A DNA stretch of 64,000 bases from Azoarcus sp. (GTDB lineage: Bacteria; Pseudomonadota; Gammaproteobacteria; Burkholderiales; Rhodocyclaceae), in contig JAISCE010000011.1 of NCBI GenBank assembly GCA_031265765.1, positions 1 through 64,000 of the forward strand. The letters run 5' to 3'. How positions within the stretch are numbered: position 1 is the first letter of the stretch; each line of letters opens with the position of its first letter. The notes under the pieces are model-generated. The model did no database searches, was not told where the DNA came from, and saw only the letters and a program-made list of their open reading frames with translations. The position numbers were made by a program, and so were the translations under genes. Below are positions 53,491-61,975 of the stretch, in pieces.

Positions 53491-54642
53491 TCAGGCTCGC
53501 GTCGAGCCTGAAAACGGATTCCGGTGGGAAACCTCTTCCTCCGGGGGGATGGTCATGCGCGGAAGGGGTTTGCCTCCTTTCGCGCCGCGTCGCCCGGCGA
53601 CGGGCGTGGGGTGAAGCAGCCATGCCATGGTTCGTGAAATGGCCTCGTCGATCTTGATCCTGACTTCCAGTCCCAGTTCTTCCCGCGCCCGGCGAATGTC
53701 GGGAACGTAGCGCGGCGGCGGGGTAGGGCGGGGCGGATCGCGTACCAGGATGGGGAGGGCGATCCCCGATGCCTCTTTGATGCGCGAGGCAAGCCCGGCG
53801 ATCGAAAGCATTTCATCGGAGCCGACGTTGTAGGCGCGCGCGGGTTTTCCATTGAGCAGGATGGTCAATAGCCAGACGACGAGGTCGGCCATATGCAGCC
53901 AGGAGCGTATCGAGCGCCCGTCGCTGTCGATGCGGATCGGGCCGCCATTCATGGCGTCGCGCAGGAAGTTTCCTGCCGCGAAATGCGCATCGAGCGGCAG
54001 ATGCGGGCCGATGACGGTAAAGCAGCGGGCAATGGCGCAGGAGAGGCCTTGTCGCGCGGCGGCGTCGCAGAGGCGTTCCGCCATGCGCTTGCTTTCTCCG
54101 TAGGGCGAGGCCGGGCCGAGCGTATCGGGCGTGTATGGGTGGGTTTCGGGAATTCGCGGCAATTCCGGCGGCTGGATGCCATAGACCGCGCCGGAACTCA
54201 CCAGCAGCAGACGCCGGCATTGCGACTGGGCCGCGAATTGCAGGACATGCCGGGTGCCGCTGGCCAGGGTGTCCGGCATTTCCGGGGCGGGGAGGGGACG
54301 CGAAGAAGGCATCGCGGCATGGATGATGTGGCTGAATTCGCCGGGCGGAAAACGAAATGTCCGCACGTCGCCTTCCAGCCAGTCGAACAGGGGGTTGGCG
54401 GCCAAGTGCGGCGCTTTCCGGGCGAATGCGCCGCGATCGCGGGTCAGGATCGTTGCCTTGAGGTCGCGGTCGGAGTGCGTTCTTGCATGGGCCAGGGTTT
54501 CCAGCAGCCAGGTGCCGAAAAAGCCGGTGCCGCCGGTGATGAAAAGGTGCGCGCCGTCGAGCGAGCGCCACAGGGCTTGCGTATGCCGCAGGATGTGTTC
54601 GAGATCGGCGGCGGGAAGCGGGGCGAGGGGATTTTCGGTCAT
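53491..54642 (-). CDS. NAD-dependent epimerase/dehydratase (sugar nucleotide reductase/epimerase)
   Basis: A 383-residue extended SDR protein. The NAD loop is ITGGTGFFGTWLLE (about 47-60), the catalytic set is SSGAVYG with YGESK (Y-x-x-x-K), and the C-terminal substrate part follows VGSDEMLSIAGLASRI. Beside ddhC and the TPP enzyme it may reduce or epimerise the CDP-dideoxy sugar, the place of YerF or an abequose/paratose synthase-like step. The exact reaction is not readable. It lies 19 bases after ddhC and 5 before the TPP-enzyme gene. Confidence 0.82.
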   Translation of the reverse strand: MTENPLAPLPAADLEHILRHTQALWRSLDGAHLFITGGTGFFGTWLLETLAHARTHSDRDLKATILTRDRGAFARKAPHLAANPLFDWLEGDVRTFRFPPGEFSHIIHAAMPSSRPLPAPEMPDTLASGTRHVLQFAAQSQCRRLLLVSSGAVYGIQPPELPRIPETHPYTPDTLGPASPYGESKRMAERLCDAAARQGLSCAIARCFTVIGPHLPLDAHFAAGNFLRDAMNGGPIRIDSDGRSIRSWLHMADLVVWLLTILLNGKPARAYNVGSDEMLSIAGLASRIKEASGIALPILVRDPPRPTPPPRYVPDIRRAREELGLEVRIKIDEAISRTMAWLLHPTPVAGRRGAKGGKPLPRMTIPPEEEVSHRNPFSGSTRA

Positions 54643-54661
54643 TGTCCAGGTTCCGGCGGGA

Positions 54662-55984
54662 TCAGCGTCCCGATCCAAAGAATTCGCGCAGGCAGCGCGC
54701 CGAATAGTCCAGCATCTCTGCGGTCAGCCCCGGATGGAGGCCGATCCAGAAGGTATCGTTCATGATGCGATCCGCGCCCGAGAGCGTGCCGGAGATGCGA
54801 TATTCGCGGCCTTGCATGCAGGGCTGGCGGGTGATGTTGCCGGCAAAGAGAAGACGCACGCCGATTTTGCGCCGGTCGAGGTGGCGGAGGAGGTCGATGC
54901 GCCGCGCCGCGGCTTCGGGCTTCAGGGTGAGCGGGAAGCCGAACCAGGCGGGGTCGCTTTCCGGCGTGGCTTGCGGCAACAGCAGGAATTCTTCCAGTCC
55001 GGAGAGGGCGCGCGAAAGAATGGCGAAATTCCTTTTCCGCGCCGCGATGAAACCGTCCAGCCGTTCGAGTTGCGCCAGCCCCACGGCGGCTTGCATGTCG
55101 GTGATCTTGAGGTTGTAGCCGACGTGCGAGTAGACGTATTTGTGGTCGTAGCCCGCGGGGAGGTTTTCCCATTGCCGCTGGAATCGCTGGCCGCAGGTGT
55201 TGTCCCGCCCCGGCGCGCAGTGGCAGTCGCGCCCCCAGTCGCGCAGGGATTCGACGGCGCGTCCGAGCAGGGAATCGTTCGTGAAGACCGCGCCGCCCTC
55301 TCCCATGGTGATGTGGTGCGCCGGATAGAAGGAAAACGTGGCGATGTGTCCGAATGTGCCCGTTTTTTTGCCGCGATGGGTGGAGCCGAGGGCGTCGCAG
55401 CAATCTTCGATCAGCCAGAGGCGGTGTTTGTCCGCGATGGCGCGGATTTCTTCCGCCGCAAAGGGGTTGCCCAGGGTGTGCGCCAGGATGATGGCGCGGG
55501 TTTTGGGGCCGATGGCGGCCTCGACGGTTTCGGGCAATGGGTTGCAGTCCGGCGGTTCGGCGTCGATGAATACGGGAATCAGGCGGTTTTGCAGGATGGG
55601 ATTGATCGTGGTCGGGAACCCGGCGGCGGCGGTGATGACTTCGTCGCCGGGTTCCAGGGCGCGTTCTTGCAGAAGCGGCGAGCACAGGGCGGAGATGGCC
55701 AGCAGATTGGCCGAGGAGCCGGAGTTGCAACTGAGCGCGAAACCCGCGCCCAGGAAACGGGCCAGTCCGTCCTCGAAGGCGGCATTGAAACGCCCCGCGG
55801 TGAGCCAGCCATCCAGTACGGCTTCCACCGCGTATTCCAGTTCTCGCGCGCCCAATACTTTGCCGGATGGCGGGACGGGGGTTTCGCCCGGCGCAAAGGC
55901 CGGCGCATCGGCAGGGTTTTCCGCGTAATCGCGGACGAGTTGCAGGATGCCGGCGCGCAGCCGGGCGGAATGGTTCGACGTCAT
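54662..55984 (-). CDS. ddhC: CDP-4-keto-6-deoxyglucose 3-dehydrase (E1)
   Basis: A 440-residue DegT/DnrJ/EryC1-fold enzyme that uses PMP to remove the C3 hydroxyl in 3,6-dideoxyhexose synthesis. Two features separate it from ordinary aminotransferases. The PLP lysine is replaced by histidine in FYPAHHITMGEGG, and a [2Fe-2S] cysteine set C-x-C-x7-C occurs in GRDCHCAPGRDNTCGQ. Both are diagnostic of E1 (RfbH/AscC/DdhC). The usual electron-transfer partner E3 (DdhD) is not in the window. Start and stop fit the operon: it overlaps rfbG by 4 bases. Confidence 0.92.
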   Translation of the reverse strand: MTSNHSARLRAGILQLVRDYAENPADAPAFAPGETPVPPSGKVLGARELEYAVEAVLDGWLTAGRFNAAFEDGLARFLGAGFALSCNSGSSANLLAISALCSPLLQERALEPGDEVITAAAGFPTTINPILQNRLIPVFIDAEPPDCNPLPETVEAAIGPKTRAIILAHTLGNPFAAEEIRAIADKHRLWLIEDCCDALGSTHRGKKTGTFGHIATFSFYPAHHITMGEGGAVFTNDSLLGRAVESLRDWGRDCHCAPGRDNTCGQRFQRQWENLPAGYDHKYVYSHVGYNLKITDMQAAVGLAQLERLDGFIAARKRNFAILSRALSGLEEFLLLPQATPESDPAWFGFPLTLKPEAAARRIDLLRHLDRRKIGVRLLFAGNITRQPCMQGREYRISGTLSGADRIMNDTFWIGLHPGLTAEMLDYSARCLREFFGSGR

Positions 55985-57051
55985 TGAGTGGCGTCTTCCG
56001 CAAAGGCGGCGATTTGCCGGAGGGTGAAATCGCGCATGTCTTCGCCTTGCCGCCATGCCCGGTACCAGGCGGCGGTGTGCGCCAGCGCGGTTTCCAGATT
56101 CCAGCGGGGCCGCCAGCCGAGCCGGGCGCGCGCGTTGGAAGCGTCCAGTTTCAGGTGATGCGCTTCATGAGGGCGGAGCCGCGCGTCGATTTCCAGGCGG
56201 ATTTCCTGCGGTTTCCAATGTTGTATCAGCCGCTCCGCGAGCCATTTCACGGGTTTTGCATCTTCGTCCGCCGGGCCGAAATTCCAGGCGGCGGCATGAT
56301 CGCCGCCTTCCCGGTAGAGCTTTTCCGCCAGGAGAAGGTAGCCATTCAGGGGTTCCAGGACGTGTTGCCAGGGGCGGGTTGCTTCCGGGTTGCGCAAGTG
56401 TATGGGTTCTCCGCCGTCGATGGCGCGCAGGATGTCCGGCACCAGCCGGTCTTTTGCCCAGTCGCCGCCGCCGATGACGTTGCCGGCGCGCGCGGTGGCG
56501 ATGAATGTTTGGGACGCCGGCGCATTGAAGAAGGACGCGCGCCAGGCCGCCGCGATCAGTTCGGCGCAGGCTTTGCTGCTGCTGTAGGGGTCGTGGCCGC
56601 CCAGCGGGTCGTTTTCCCGGTAGCCCCATGTCCAGTCCCGGTTTTCATAGCATTTGTCGCTGGTGACGATGACGATTGCCCGGATCGAAGCGGCGCGGCG
56701 CGCGGCTTCCAGCAGCGCGATCAGGCCCATGACATTGACGGCGTAGGTTTGTACCGGGTCGGCGTGGGATTGACGTACCAGCGCCTGCGCGGCCAGGTGC
56801 AACACGATTTCGGGCTGTGCTTCCCGCACGGCGCGGTCGATGGCATCGGCATCCCGCAGGTCGGCGATGATCGAACGCATTTCCCGGTCGGGCCGGGCCA
56901 GCGCGAAAAGCGAGGGATCGGTCGGCGGCGGCAGGGCGAAGCCGGTGACTTCCGCGCCCATGCGGGAGAGCATGAGCGAGAGCCAGCCGCCTTTGAAACC
57001 GGTGTGCCCGGTGAGGAAAACGCGCTTTCCTCGCCAGAAGTCCGCGCTCAC
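55981..57051 (-). CDS. rfbG: CDP-glucose 4,6-dehydratase
   Basis: A 356-residue extended SDR enzyme converting CDP-glucose to CDP-4-keto-6-deoxyglucose. The NAD loop is FLTGHTGFKGGWLSL (about 12-26), then HLAAQALVRQSHADP, VTSDKCYENRDW and the catalytic YSSSKACAE. RNPEATRPWQHVLEPL is the family signature for this dehydratase. The start is a GTG at 57051 that overlaps the rfbF stop by 4 bases; it gives the normal N-terminus. Confidence 0.93.
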   Translation of the reverse strand: MSADFWRGKRVFLTGHTGFKGGWLSLMLSRMGAEVTGFALPPPTDPSLFALARPDREMRSIIADLRDADAIDRAVREAQPEIVLHLAAQALVRQSHADPVQTYAVNVMGLIALLEAARRAASIRAIVIVTSDKCYENRDWTWGYRENDPLGGHDPYSSSKACAELIAAAWRASFFNAPASQTFIATARAGNVIGGGDWAKDRLVPDILRAIDGGEPIHLRNPEATRPWQHVLEPLNGYLLLAEKLYREGGDHAAAWNFGPADEDAKPVKWLAERLIQHWKPQEIRLEIDARLRPHEAHHLKLDASNARARLGWRPRWNLETALAHTAAWYRAWRQGEDMRDFTLRQIAAFAEDATQ

Positions 57052-57821
57052 GGCCAGGTTTTCCACGGGGCTTGTCCGGATTGCCAGAGGTGTTCCAGAT
57101 GGTTCCTGTCGTGCAAGGTATCCATCGGCTGCCAGAAGCCGCGATGCCGCCAGACGGAGAGCTGGCGTCGCGCCGCCAGGGTTTTCAGGGGCGCGTCTTC
57201 CCAGGACGTCCGGTCGTTTTCGATCAGGTCGATGACCGCGGGCGAGAGGACGAAGAAACCGGCGTTGATGAAACCCTCGCTGTCCATGGGTTTCTCGTCG
57301 AAACTGGTCGCCGTTTCGCCTTCGATCTGCAAAGCGCCGAAACGGCTGGGCGGCATGGCGGCGGTGATCGTCGCCAGGCGGCCTTGTTCCTGATGGAAGC
57401 GGATGCTTGCGCCGATGTCGATGTCGCCCACGCCGTCGCCATACGTGAGGCAAAAGGCTTCGCCGGGCGGGAGATAGCCCCGGATGCGCCGCAGGCGTCC
57501 GCCGGTCTGGGTTTCCGTGCCGGTATCCACCAGCGTGACCCGCCAGCGTTCGGCGTGACGCACATGCACTTCCATGTCGTTGCGGGAAAGGTCGAACGTG
57601 ACATCGGAAGTGTGCAGGAAGTAGTTGGCGAAATATTCCTTGATGAGATAACCCTTGTATCCCAGGCAAATGATGAAGTCGTCGATGCCATGGCTGGAGT
57701 ATATTTTGAGTATATGCCATAGAATCGGCGTATCTCCGATCTCGATCATGGGTTTGGGTTTGAGGTGGGATTCCTCGCTGATGCGGGTTCCGAATCCGCC
57801 CGCCAGGATGACGGCTTTCAT
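57048..57821 (-). CDS. rfbF: glucose-1-phosphate cytidylyltransferase
   Basis: A 257-residue nucleotidyltransferase that makes CDP-glucose. The signature is KAVILAGGFGTRISEESHLKPKPM split as LAGGFGTR and KPKPM, with ICLGYKGYLIKEYFANY, LTYGDGVGDIDI and GFWQPMDTLHDRN. It is the first gene of the nine-gene minus-strand glycan operon, in which the genes overlap or lie within tens of bases of each other. A promoter should lie in the AT-rich stretch 57880-58050. Confidence 0.94.
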   Translation of the reverse strand: MKAVILAGGFGTRISEESHLKPKPMIEIGDTPILWHILKIYSSHGIDDFIICLGYKGYLIKEYFANYFLHTSDVTFDLSRNDMEVHVRHAERWRVTLVDTGTETQTGGRLRRIRGYLPPGEAFCLTYGDGVGDIDIGASIRFHQEQGRLATITAAMPPSRFGALQIEGETATSFDEKPMDSEGFINAGFFVLSPAVIDLIENDRTSWEDAPLKTLAARRQLSVWRHRGFWQPMDTLHDRNHLEHLWQSGQAPWKTWP

Positions 57822-58196
57822 GATGGGTATTTAATGTACATGTATGAATGCGATGACATGCCGCGAGTGTATCCGACGGATATTTGCAATAATTGCAAAT
57901 ATTGCACGGAGGTTTGCACGTAATGGAGTATGCCGGGGCGGTTCGTCCTAGGCGGATGCCCGGCAATACATGGAACGGTAGCCCGCATAGGTTTAATGAA
58001 TATAGCATAAAAGAGACGAGCTTGCGAACCCTGATTATATGCTATATGGATGTCAATTGGCGCACGGCCCGCGCCTGATCGCCGCCGGGCCTTGTGGCGG
58101 ACGGCATTTTGGTTGAAACTCGGCGCGGCGGGCGGTTTTCCGGAAACGGGGCTGCCCGGCGAATTCTTCGTTGCCGGGTCGAATCCGGTTTGACTA
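57822..58196. other. AT-rich intergenic region between the glycan operon and the ABC transporter genes
   Basis: A 375-base divergent region without a gene. It is notably more AT-rich than its flanks. It holds an inverted repeat ATTTGCAA-TAA-TTGCAAAT at 57882-57900, with two further TTGCAC-like half sites just after. There is also a pair of inverted 9-mers, TATAGCATA (58001-58009) and TATGCTATA (58038-58046). On the minus strand TTCGCA and TATATT with 18-base spacing (about 57998-58027) could be the rfbF promoter. Either repeat could be an operator; neither matches a consensus I can name. Confidence 0.5.
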
Positions 58197-58919
58197 ATGA
58201 CATCATCTTCCGCCGCTTTCGCCGTCGCATTGCGCGACGTTCGTTTTTCCTGGCCGGGGCAATCGCGTCCCGTGCTGGATATTGCGGATTTGTCGATCCG
58301 TCCGGGCGAGCGGGTTTTCCTTTCCGGGCCGAGCGGCAGCGGCAAGAGCACCTTGCTTGGGTTGATCGCCGGTATCTTGCGGCCCGATTGCGGCACTATC
58401 GCAGTCAATGGCACGGCGCTCCACGCCATGAGCGCCTCGGCGCGGGATCGGTTTCGCGGGGCGGAGATCGGGTTCATCTTCCAGCAGTTCAATCTCGTTC
58501 CTTATCTTTCCATGATCGAGAACGTGTTGATTCCCTGCCATCTTTCGCCCCGGCGGCAAGCGCGGGCGCGACAGCGGGCTTCTACCCTGCGAGATGCCGC
58601 CGCGCATTTGCTGGAGCGGCTGGAACTGGCCCCCGCGCTTTGGGAGCGGCCCGTCACCCGTTTGTCGACCGGGCAGCAGCAGCGCGTAGCGGCGGCGCGC
58701 GCGTTGATCGGCGCGCCGCCGCTGTTGATCGCGGATGAGCCGAGTTCCGCGCTGGACGCGGACCGGCGCGACGTTTTCCTGAAGCTGCTTTTGAACGAGT
58801 GTGCGCTTGCCGGATCGAGTCTGTTGTTCGTGAGTCATGACGTCGGCTTGGCCGGGGCGTTTTCCACGGCCTTGCGCCTGGACGACCTGAATGCCGCCGA
58901 ACAGGGAGAAACCGTGTGA
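58197..58919 (+). CDS. ABC transporter ATP-binding protein, LolD/MacB type (Zrg-like zinc system)
   Basis: A 240-residue ATPase. Walker A is GPSGSGKST (44-52), the Q-loop is FIFQQFNLVPYLS, the signature is LSTGQQQR and Walker B is LLIADEPSSALD. It belongs to the group that pairs with FtsX-like permeases. With the next two genes and the DUF2796 gene at 43.2 kb it makes up the four-gene set ATPase/permease/DUF3299/DUF2796 known from zinc-starvation operons of Pseudomonas and Vibrio. It overlaps the permease gene by 4 bases. Confidence 0.85.
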   Translation: MTSSSAAFAVALRDVRFSWPGQSRPVLDIADLSIRPGERVFLSGPSGSGKSTLLGLIAGILRPDCGTIAVNGTALHAMSASARDRFRGAEIGFIFQQFNLVPYLSMIENVLIPCHLSPRRQARARQRASTLRDAAAHLLERLELAPALWERPVTRLSTGQQQRVAAARALIGAPPLLIADEPSSALDADRRDVFLKLLLNECALAGSSLLFVSHDVGLAGAFSTALRLDDLNAAEQGETV

Positions 58920-60187
58920 GACGGTTTTTCTATCTGGCGAGCCTTGCCCGCAAAAGCGCCTGGAACCGGCGCGGTACTTTGGCGCTCGTCGTGTTGTGCA
59001 TTGCGCTTTCCACGCTGCTTTTGCTTGGCATCGAACGGATACGCGGGCAGATACGGGAAAATTTCGTGCAGGCCGTTTCGGGCGTCGATCTCGTGGCCGG
59101 CGCGCGCGGCGACAGTATCCAGCTCATGCTCTACGCTGTTTTCCATCTGGGCGGCGCGACGAACAATATAGGATGGGAAAGCGCCCGGCGCATCGCGGCG
59201 CACCGCGATGTCGCCTGGACGATTCCGCTTTCCCTGGGCGATTCGCACAAAGGCCATCCCGTTGTAGCGACGCTTCCGGATTTTTTCGACCGCTACCGTT
59301 TCCGCGCGGGCGAGCGCGTCGAATTTACGGAAGGCCGCGCGTTCGATGCGCTTTTCGATGTGGTGATCGGCGCGGAAGTCGCCAGGAAACTCGGTTATCG
59401 CCTCGGCAGTCCGCTCGTGCTGAGCCACGGCGGCGGCGAAACCTTGCTGGCGGAACATGGCGACAAGCCATTCGCCGTGACCGGCATTCTCGCGCCTACG
59501 GGGACGCCCGTGGATCGCGCGCTCTACATCAGCCTCGCCGCGATGGAGGCCATCCATCTCGACTGGCAGGGCGGCGCGCCGATTCCCGGTTTTCAGGTGC
59601 GCGCGGATCAGGTCGGGAAATTCGACCTCACCCCCAAAAGCATTACCGCGCTGTTCGTCGGCCTCAAGAGCCGCAGCCGCGTCTTCGCCCTGCAACGCGA
59701 GATCGGCGCGTGGAAGGAGGAAGCCTTGATGGGCGTCATGCCCGGCGTCGCCATGGATCGGCTTTGGCGCATGCTCGATACCGGGGAGCGCGCGCTGCTG
59801 CTCGTTTCCGCCCTCGTCACCCTGACCGGCTTGGCCGGGTTGGCATCCGCCATTCTCGCCGGACTCGGCGAACGGCGGCGCGAATTGGCCATCCTGCGCT
59901 CCGCGGGCGCGCGTCCGCTGGATATTCTCTTTTTGCTCGCCTGCGAAGGCGTGCTCCTGGTGTTCGCCGGTATCGCGGCCGGGCTGGTTTGCCTGACGCT
60001 TCTCCTCCTCGGCATCGGTCCCATGTTGGCGAGCCGCTATGGCATCGTCCTTTACTTTTCCTGGCCGGGACGGGAAGAATGGCTGTTGTTGGGCGGCATC
60101 GTCGCCGCCGGTTTCCTGACCAGCCTTATTCCGGCATGGCGCGCTTACCGCATCAGCCTGTCGGATGGATTGACGCTCTCCACATGA
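58916..60187 (+). CDS. FtsX-like ABC transporter permease (Zrg-like zinc system)
   Basis: A 423-residue membrane protein of the MacB/FtsX type. One N-terminal helix (about 20-40) is followed by a large periplasmic domain (about 45-285) and three C-terminal helices (about 295-320, 340-370, 385-410). The segment ERRRELAILRSAGARPLDILFLLACEGVLL (in two parts) is the FtsX-domain coupling region. Partner genes overlap on both sides by 4 bases, so a tightly coupled operon is clear. MacB-fold proteins often act as periplasmic mechanotransducers and not as channels; its role in zinc handling is inferred. Confidence 0.85.
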   Translation: MRRFFYLASLARKSAWNRRGTLALVVLCIALSTLLLLGIERIRGQIRENFVQAVSGVDLVAGARGDSIQLMLYAVFHLGGATNNIGWESARRIAAHRDVAWTIPLSLGDSHKGHPVVATLPDFFDRYRFRAGERVEFTEGRAFDALFDVVIGAEVARKLGYRLGSPLVLSHGGGETLLAEHGDKPFAVTGILAPTGTPVDRALYISLAAMEAIHLDWQGGAPIPGFQVRADQVGKFDLTPKSITALFVGLKSRSRVFALQREIGAWKEEALMGVMPGVAMDRLWRMLDTGERALLLVSALVTLTGLAGLASAILAGLGERRRELAILRSAGARPLDILFLLACEGVLLVFAGIAAGLVCLTLLLLGIGPMLASRYGIVLYFSWPGREEWLLLGGIVAAGFLTSLIPAWRAYRISLSDGLTLST

Positions 60188-60852
60188 AAGTTCGCGTAGC
60201 TGTTTCCGCCATGCTGGCGCTCCTCGTTTGCGCCGGGCTGTTTTTTTTCGCTTTCTCCGGAAAGGACGCTCCTCCGGCGCGGCAGTATGCGGTCGGCGAC
60301 AGGCTTGCTTCCCGGCCATCGCCCGCTCCGGCGGCATCCGCCGAAACGGAATACCAGGAAATCCGCTGGGAGGCGCTCGCCCCCGCGTCCTGGAACCCCG
60401 CCTCCGTTTTTGAAGGCTTCAATCTGGACGACATCGACGACGGTTCTCCGCAGGCTGTTCAGCTCATGCAGCAGTTTCTGGAGAAATGGAATGAAGCGCC
60501 CGCCAATCCGGACATGGACGGCAAAAGGGTCAAGCTCCCCGGCTTTGTCGCGCCGCTGGATTTCGGGGAAGGGCGCAAGCTCCGGGAGTTTTTGCTCGTG
60601 CCTTATTTCGGCGCGTGCATTCACGTTCCGCCGCCGCCCGCCAACCAGATTGTTTTCGTCCAGGCCGGGGAGCCGATCGACGGCATCGGCTCGATGGATG
60701 CGGTATGGGTTTACGGCCAGATCCAGATCGAGCGCACCGATACCGAGAGCGGCGTTTCCGGCTACCGGATGCGGGCGGACAGGGTGGAAGTCTATTCCCC
60801 GCCGAAGGAGCAGGAAGCGCGGGGCGATGGACAGGCCGGCGAAGCGAAGTGA
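60184..60852 (+). CDS. DUF3299 protein of the Zrg-like zinc system
   Basis: A 222-residue protein with an N-terminal membrane anchor or signal (about 6-26), a disordered Pro/Ala linker and a DUF3299 domain: EIRWEALAP, DGKRVKLPGFVAPLDF, EFLLVPYFGACIHVPPPPANQIV and MDAVWVYGQI. The GACIHVPPPP block, with a Cys and a His, is the family hallmark. DUF3299 proteins accompany ZrgA-type operons. Function is unknown; the Cys/His pair could hold metal. It ends 38 bases before a bidirectional terminator. Confidence 0.83.
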   Translation: MKVRVAVSAMLALLVCAGLFFFAFSGKDAPPARQYAVGDRLASRPSPAPAASAETEYQEIRWEALAPASWNPASVFEGFNLDDIDDGSPQAVQLMQQFLEKWNEAPANPDMDGKRVKLPGFVAPLDFGEGRKLREFLLVPYFGACIHVPPPPANQIVFVQAGEPIDGIGSMDAVWVYGQIQIERTDTESGVSGYRMRADRVEVYSPPKEQEARGDGQAGEAK

Positions 60853-60880
60853 GCGCCGAAGGAAGCGATGCCTGGATGTT

Positions 60881-60910
60881 CGACGAAAAACGCGCCCGAA
60901 AGCGCGTTTT
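60881..60910 (+). terminator. bidirectional intrinsic terminator between converging genes
   Basis: An 11-bp perfect stem CGAAAAACGCG / CGCGTTTTTCG with an 8-base loop, followed by TTTTCC on the plus strand and preceded by A-rich sequence. It sits between the DUF3299 gene (plus) and the lipoprotein gene (minus) and can end both transcripts. Confidence 0.8.
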
Positions 60911-60943
60911 TCGTTTTCCGGGCGGCATGGCTCGCCGCCAATG

Positions 60944-61975
60944 TCAGCGGCGCTGTGCCGTGCGCTTGACCGTGAAAGGAAGCGTGGCGGCCAGCGTCGA
61001 GCCGTTTCTCGGACTGCTCTTGCGATAAAGGCGGACTTCGTAGTTGCCGGATTCGTCCGGGGCGCGAAGCTCCGCCGTACCGTCGCCGGCGGCGGGCCGG
61101 AAGACCGGGGCGAAGTTGTCGCTGTGTCCGCCTTTTTCTTCGTAGATGATCAGAAATGCGCCGTCCTTGCTCATCCGGTCGGTGATGCCGGTGAGTTTGA
61201 CGGCGATCTTCTCGTCCTGTGCGTAGACTTTCTTGTCCAGCTTCATCGTGACCCTGACATCGCCATCGACCGGGAAGGGAACGCTGGCCGCCAGATTGTC
61301 CTCGTTTGCCGCGGCCTTGCGGTAAAACCGCAACTCGTAGGCGCCGGTTTCGGGCGGCGTGGAAAATTCCACCCTGTTGTCGCCGGCGACGGCGCGGCTT
61401 GGGTAGAAGTAGCCGCTCTCGTGGATGCCGCCCGCCGGATAGATGGCCAGGAACGCGCCGTCCTCGTGCATTCGGGGGGTGACGCCGTCAAGCGTGGCGA
61501 TGATCTCCTCGCCTCGCGCATAGGCCGCCTTGTCCAATATCAGGGAGACGTCCACGTTGCCATCGACGGTGAATGGCAGCCTTGCGACCAGGGTATCGTC
61601 GCCCGGCGGGGTCTTGCTGTAGAAGCGAAGTTCGTAGGCGCCTATCCTGGACGGGGTGGGGAGCGTTACCTTGCCTGCCCGATGCACGGCGGCATCCGCG
61701 CCGGATGGGGGGCCGTCGCCGGCATGGAGATAAACGTAGTCGAGGCGGCTGCCGTGCCCGGCGCCTGCCGCGTAAGTGGCCAGGATGGCCTTGTCATTGG
61801 CCATTCGCGCGGTGATGCCGTCGATCGTGACGACGATTTCTTCTCCGCGAAGATAGCGGCTTTTATCCAGGCCGATCGATACCTTGCTGTAGAAAAACGT
61901 TCCACAAGCGGAGAGAAAGAGCGCGGATGCCGCAACCAGGGTGGGCGCGAGCCGTCGCGCGAGGATGTTTGCCAT
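60944..61975 (-). CDS. lipoprotein with three tandem ~100-residue beta repeats, unknown function
   Basis: A 343-residue protein. The lipobox is FLSAC (about C24). Three copies of a unit follow, at about residues 30-140, 140-240 and 240-340. Each opens V-x-x-x-LDK-x-x-Y-x-x-x-E-x-I-x-x-x-x-x-GIT-x-RM, has D-x-A-x-L-x-x-Y in the middle and ends G-x-YE[LV]R-[FL]Y-x-K followed by [AT]-x-[LV]PF-x-V. The pattern of strands suggests an Ig-like or carbohydrate-binding fold. No catalytic site is visible. It is probably anchored in the outer membrane. I do not know a named family for it. Confidence 0.75.
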   Translation of the reverse strand: MANILARRLAPTLVAASALFLSACGTFFYSKVSIGLDKSRYLRGEEIVVTIDGITARMANDKAILATYAAGAGHGSRLDYVYLHAGDGPPSGADAAVHRAGKVTLPTPSRIGAYELRFYSKTPPGDDTLVARLPFTVDGNVDVSLILDKAAYARGEEIIATLDGVTPRMHEDGAFLAIYPAGGIHESGYFYPSRAVAGDNRVEFSTPPETGAYELRFYRKAAANEDNLAASVPFPVDGDVRVTMKLDKKVYAQDEKIAVKLTGITDRMSKDGAFLIIYEEKGGHSDNFAPVFRPAAGDGTAELRAPDESGNYEVRLYRKSSPRNGSTLAATLPFTVKRTAQRR

